Shown: piece after piece, positions 63,415-64,000 of the stretch
Layout of the letters: every line of letters begins with the position of its first letter
Position numbering within the stretch: the stretch's first letter is position 1
Assembly: GCF_013376045.1 (NCBI RefSeq)
Contig: NZ_JABMJG010000009.1
Coordinates: forward strand, 310,001-374,000
From: Variovorax sp. SG517
GTDB lineage: Bacteria > Pseudomonadota > Gammaproteobacteria > Burkholderiales > Burkholderiaceae_C
DNA: 64,000 nucleotides
Direction: 5' to 3'
Position numbers and translations under genes: made by a program
The notes under the pieces: model-generated
Databases searched by the model: none
What the model saw: the letters and a program-made list of their open reading frames with translations, nothing else
What the model was told of the DNA's origin: nothing

Positions 63415-64000
63415 ATGAGCGTAACCACCGGAAGAAACGTGGTCGTCGTCGGCACCCAGTGGGGCGACGAGGGCAAGGGCAAGCTGGTCGACTGGCTGAC
63501 GGAGAGCGCCCAGGGCGTGGTCCGTTTCCAGGGCGGCCACAACGCGGGCCACACGCTGGTCATCAACGGGGTGAAGACCGCGTTGCACCTGATCCCGAGC
63601 GGCATCATGCGCCCCGGCGTCAAGTGCTACATCGGCAACGGCGTGGTGCTGTCGGCTGCCAAGCTGTTCGAGGAGATCGAAGGGCTGGAGAAGGCCGGCG
63701 TCGAGGTGCGTTCGCGCCTGCGCATCAGCGAGGCCTGCCCGCTGATCCTGCCGTTCCACGCCGCGCTGGACATCGCGCGCGAGGCCTACCGCGAAAAGGG
63801 CGGCATCGAGAAGATCGGCACCACCGGCCGCGGCATCGGCCCGGCCTATGAAGACAAGATCGCCCGCCGCGCGCTGCGCGTGCAGGACCTGAAGCACCCC
63901 GAGCGCTTCGCTGCCAAGCTGCGCGTGCTGCTCGAACTGCACAACCACGTGCTGACGCAGGTGCTGGGCGCGCCCGCCATCGACTTCGACCAGGTCTTCG
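63415..64000 (+). CDS. purA: Adenylosuccinate synthetase (5' part)
   Basis: PurA makes adenylosuccinate from IMP and aspartate with GTP, the first step from IMP to AMP. Only the first 195 codons lie in the window. The ATG at 63415 (MSVTTGRNVVV) begins the GTP-binding domain: GTQWGDEGKGKLVDWL with its conserved Asp and His, GGHNAGHTLV, and GTTGRGIGPAYEDK. It is cut by the window end, not damaged. It starts 23 bases after hisZ; a 4-codon ORF (63404-63418) overlaps its ATG. Confidence 0.96.
   Translation, partial: MSVTTGRNVVVVGTQWGDEGKGKLVDWLTESAQGVVRFQGGHNAGHTLVINGVKTALHLIPSGIMRPGVKCYIGNGVVLSAAKLFEEIEGLEKAGVEVRSRLRISEACPLILPFHAALDIAREAYREKGGIEKIGTTGRGIGPAYEDKIARRALRVQDLKHPERFAAKLRVLLELHNHVLTQVLGAPAIDFDQVF

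Overview
The window is a contiguous, gene-dense, high-GC stretch of bacterial chromosome. Gene content, protein sequences and gene order look like a Comamonadaceae betaproteobacterium, most likely Variovorax or a close relative. The placement is from family resemblance and synteny recalled from memory (for example rlmN-pilW-rodZ-ispG-hisS-bamB-der-hfq-hflXKC-hisZ-purA); no search was run. The window holds housekeeping DNA: no phage, insertion sequence, CRISPR array, rRNA or obvious island. No gene-free stretch exceeds 300 bases.

Layout. Positions 1-5247 carry the ISC iron-sulfur operon (end of iscR, then iscS-iscU-iscA-hscB-hscA-fdx), followed by dnaQ, a tRNA-Val(CAC) with a strong terminator, a tiny Pro/Glu-rich ORF, an LhgO-like FAD oxidoreductase and a YqjD/YqjE-type membrane pair. 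From 8961 to 17837 most genes are on the minus strand: pyrD, a periplasmic glutaredoxin-like protein, an oligopeptidase A-type M3 peptidase, folD and a PAS histidine kinase/response regulator pair; only rpiA is on the plus strand. Positions 17984-24842 are the pyruvate dehydrogenase operon aceE-aceF-X-lpdA, where X is a proteasome-fold (HslV/BPH-like) protein overlapping both neighbours by 4 bases. Positions 24930-32767 are more accessory: an NlpC/P60 peptidase, a PQQ-type sugar dehydrogenase, a lipoprotein hydrolase, an HpaB/4-hydroxybutyryl-CoA dehydratase family protein with a divergent TetR regulator, an isochorismatase and prpE. Positions 32955-38737 are the 2-oxoglutarate dehydrogenase operon (sucA-sucB-lpd), then zapE, a secreted coiled-coil protein, a PP2C phosphatase, a YdcH-like protein, dinG, bamD (divergent), rluD, scpB and rluB. 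From 48653 to the end runs ndk-rlmN-pilW-rodZ-ispG-hisS-yfgM-like-bamB-der-hfq-hflX-hflK-hflC-yjeT-like-hisZ-purA (cut by the window end).

How the genes fit together. The window holds both major 2-oxoacid dehydrogenase complexes, each with its own E3, and the ISC machinery that supplies clusters to several proteins encoded here (IspG, RlmN, DinG, ferredoxin). Many neighbours overlap by ATGA or GTGA, implying translational coupling. Two intrinsic-terminator-like hairpins lie inside co-directional gene runs (iscA/hscB and hfq/hflX) and may act as attenuators.

Most noteworthy: (1) the proteasome-like gene inside the pyruvate dehydrogenase operon; (2) an AbfD-like protein that keeps only two of the four expected iron-sulfur ligands; (3) two copies of a roughly 85-base repeat in the same orientation relative to transcription; (4) a 27-codon mini-ORF that exactly bridges fdx and dnaQ; (5) an orphan two-component system divergent from aceE.
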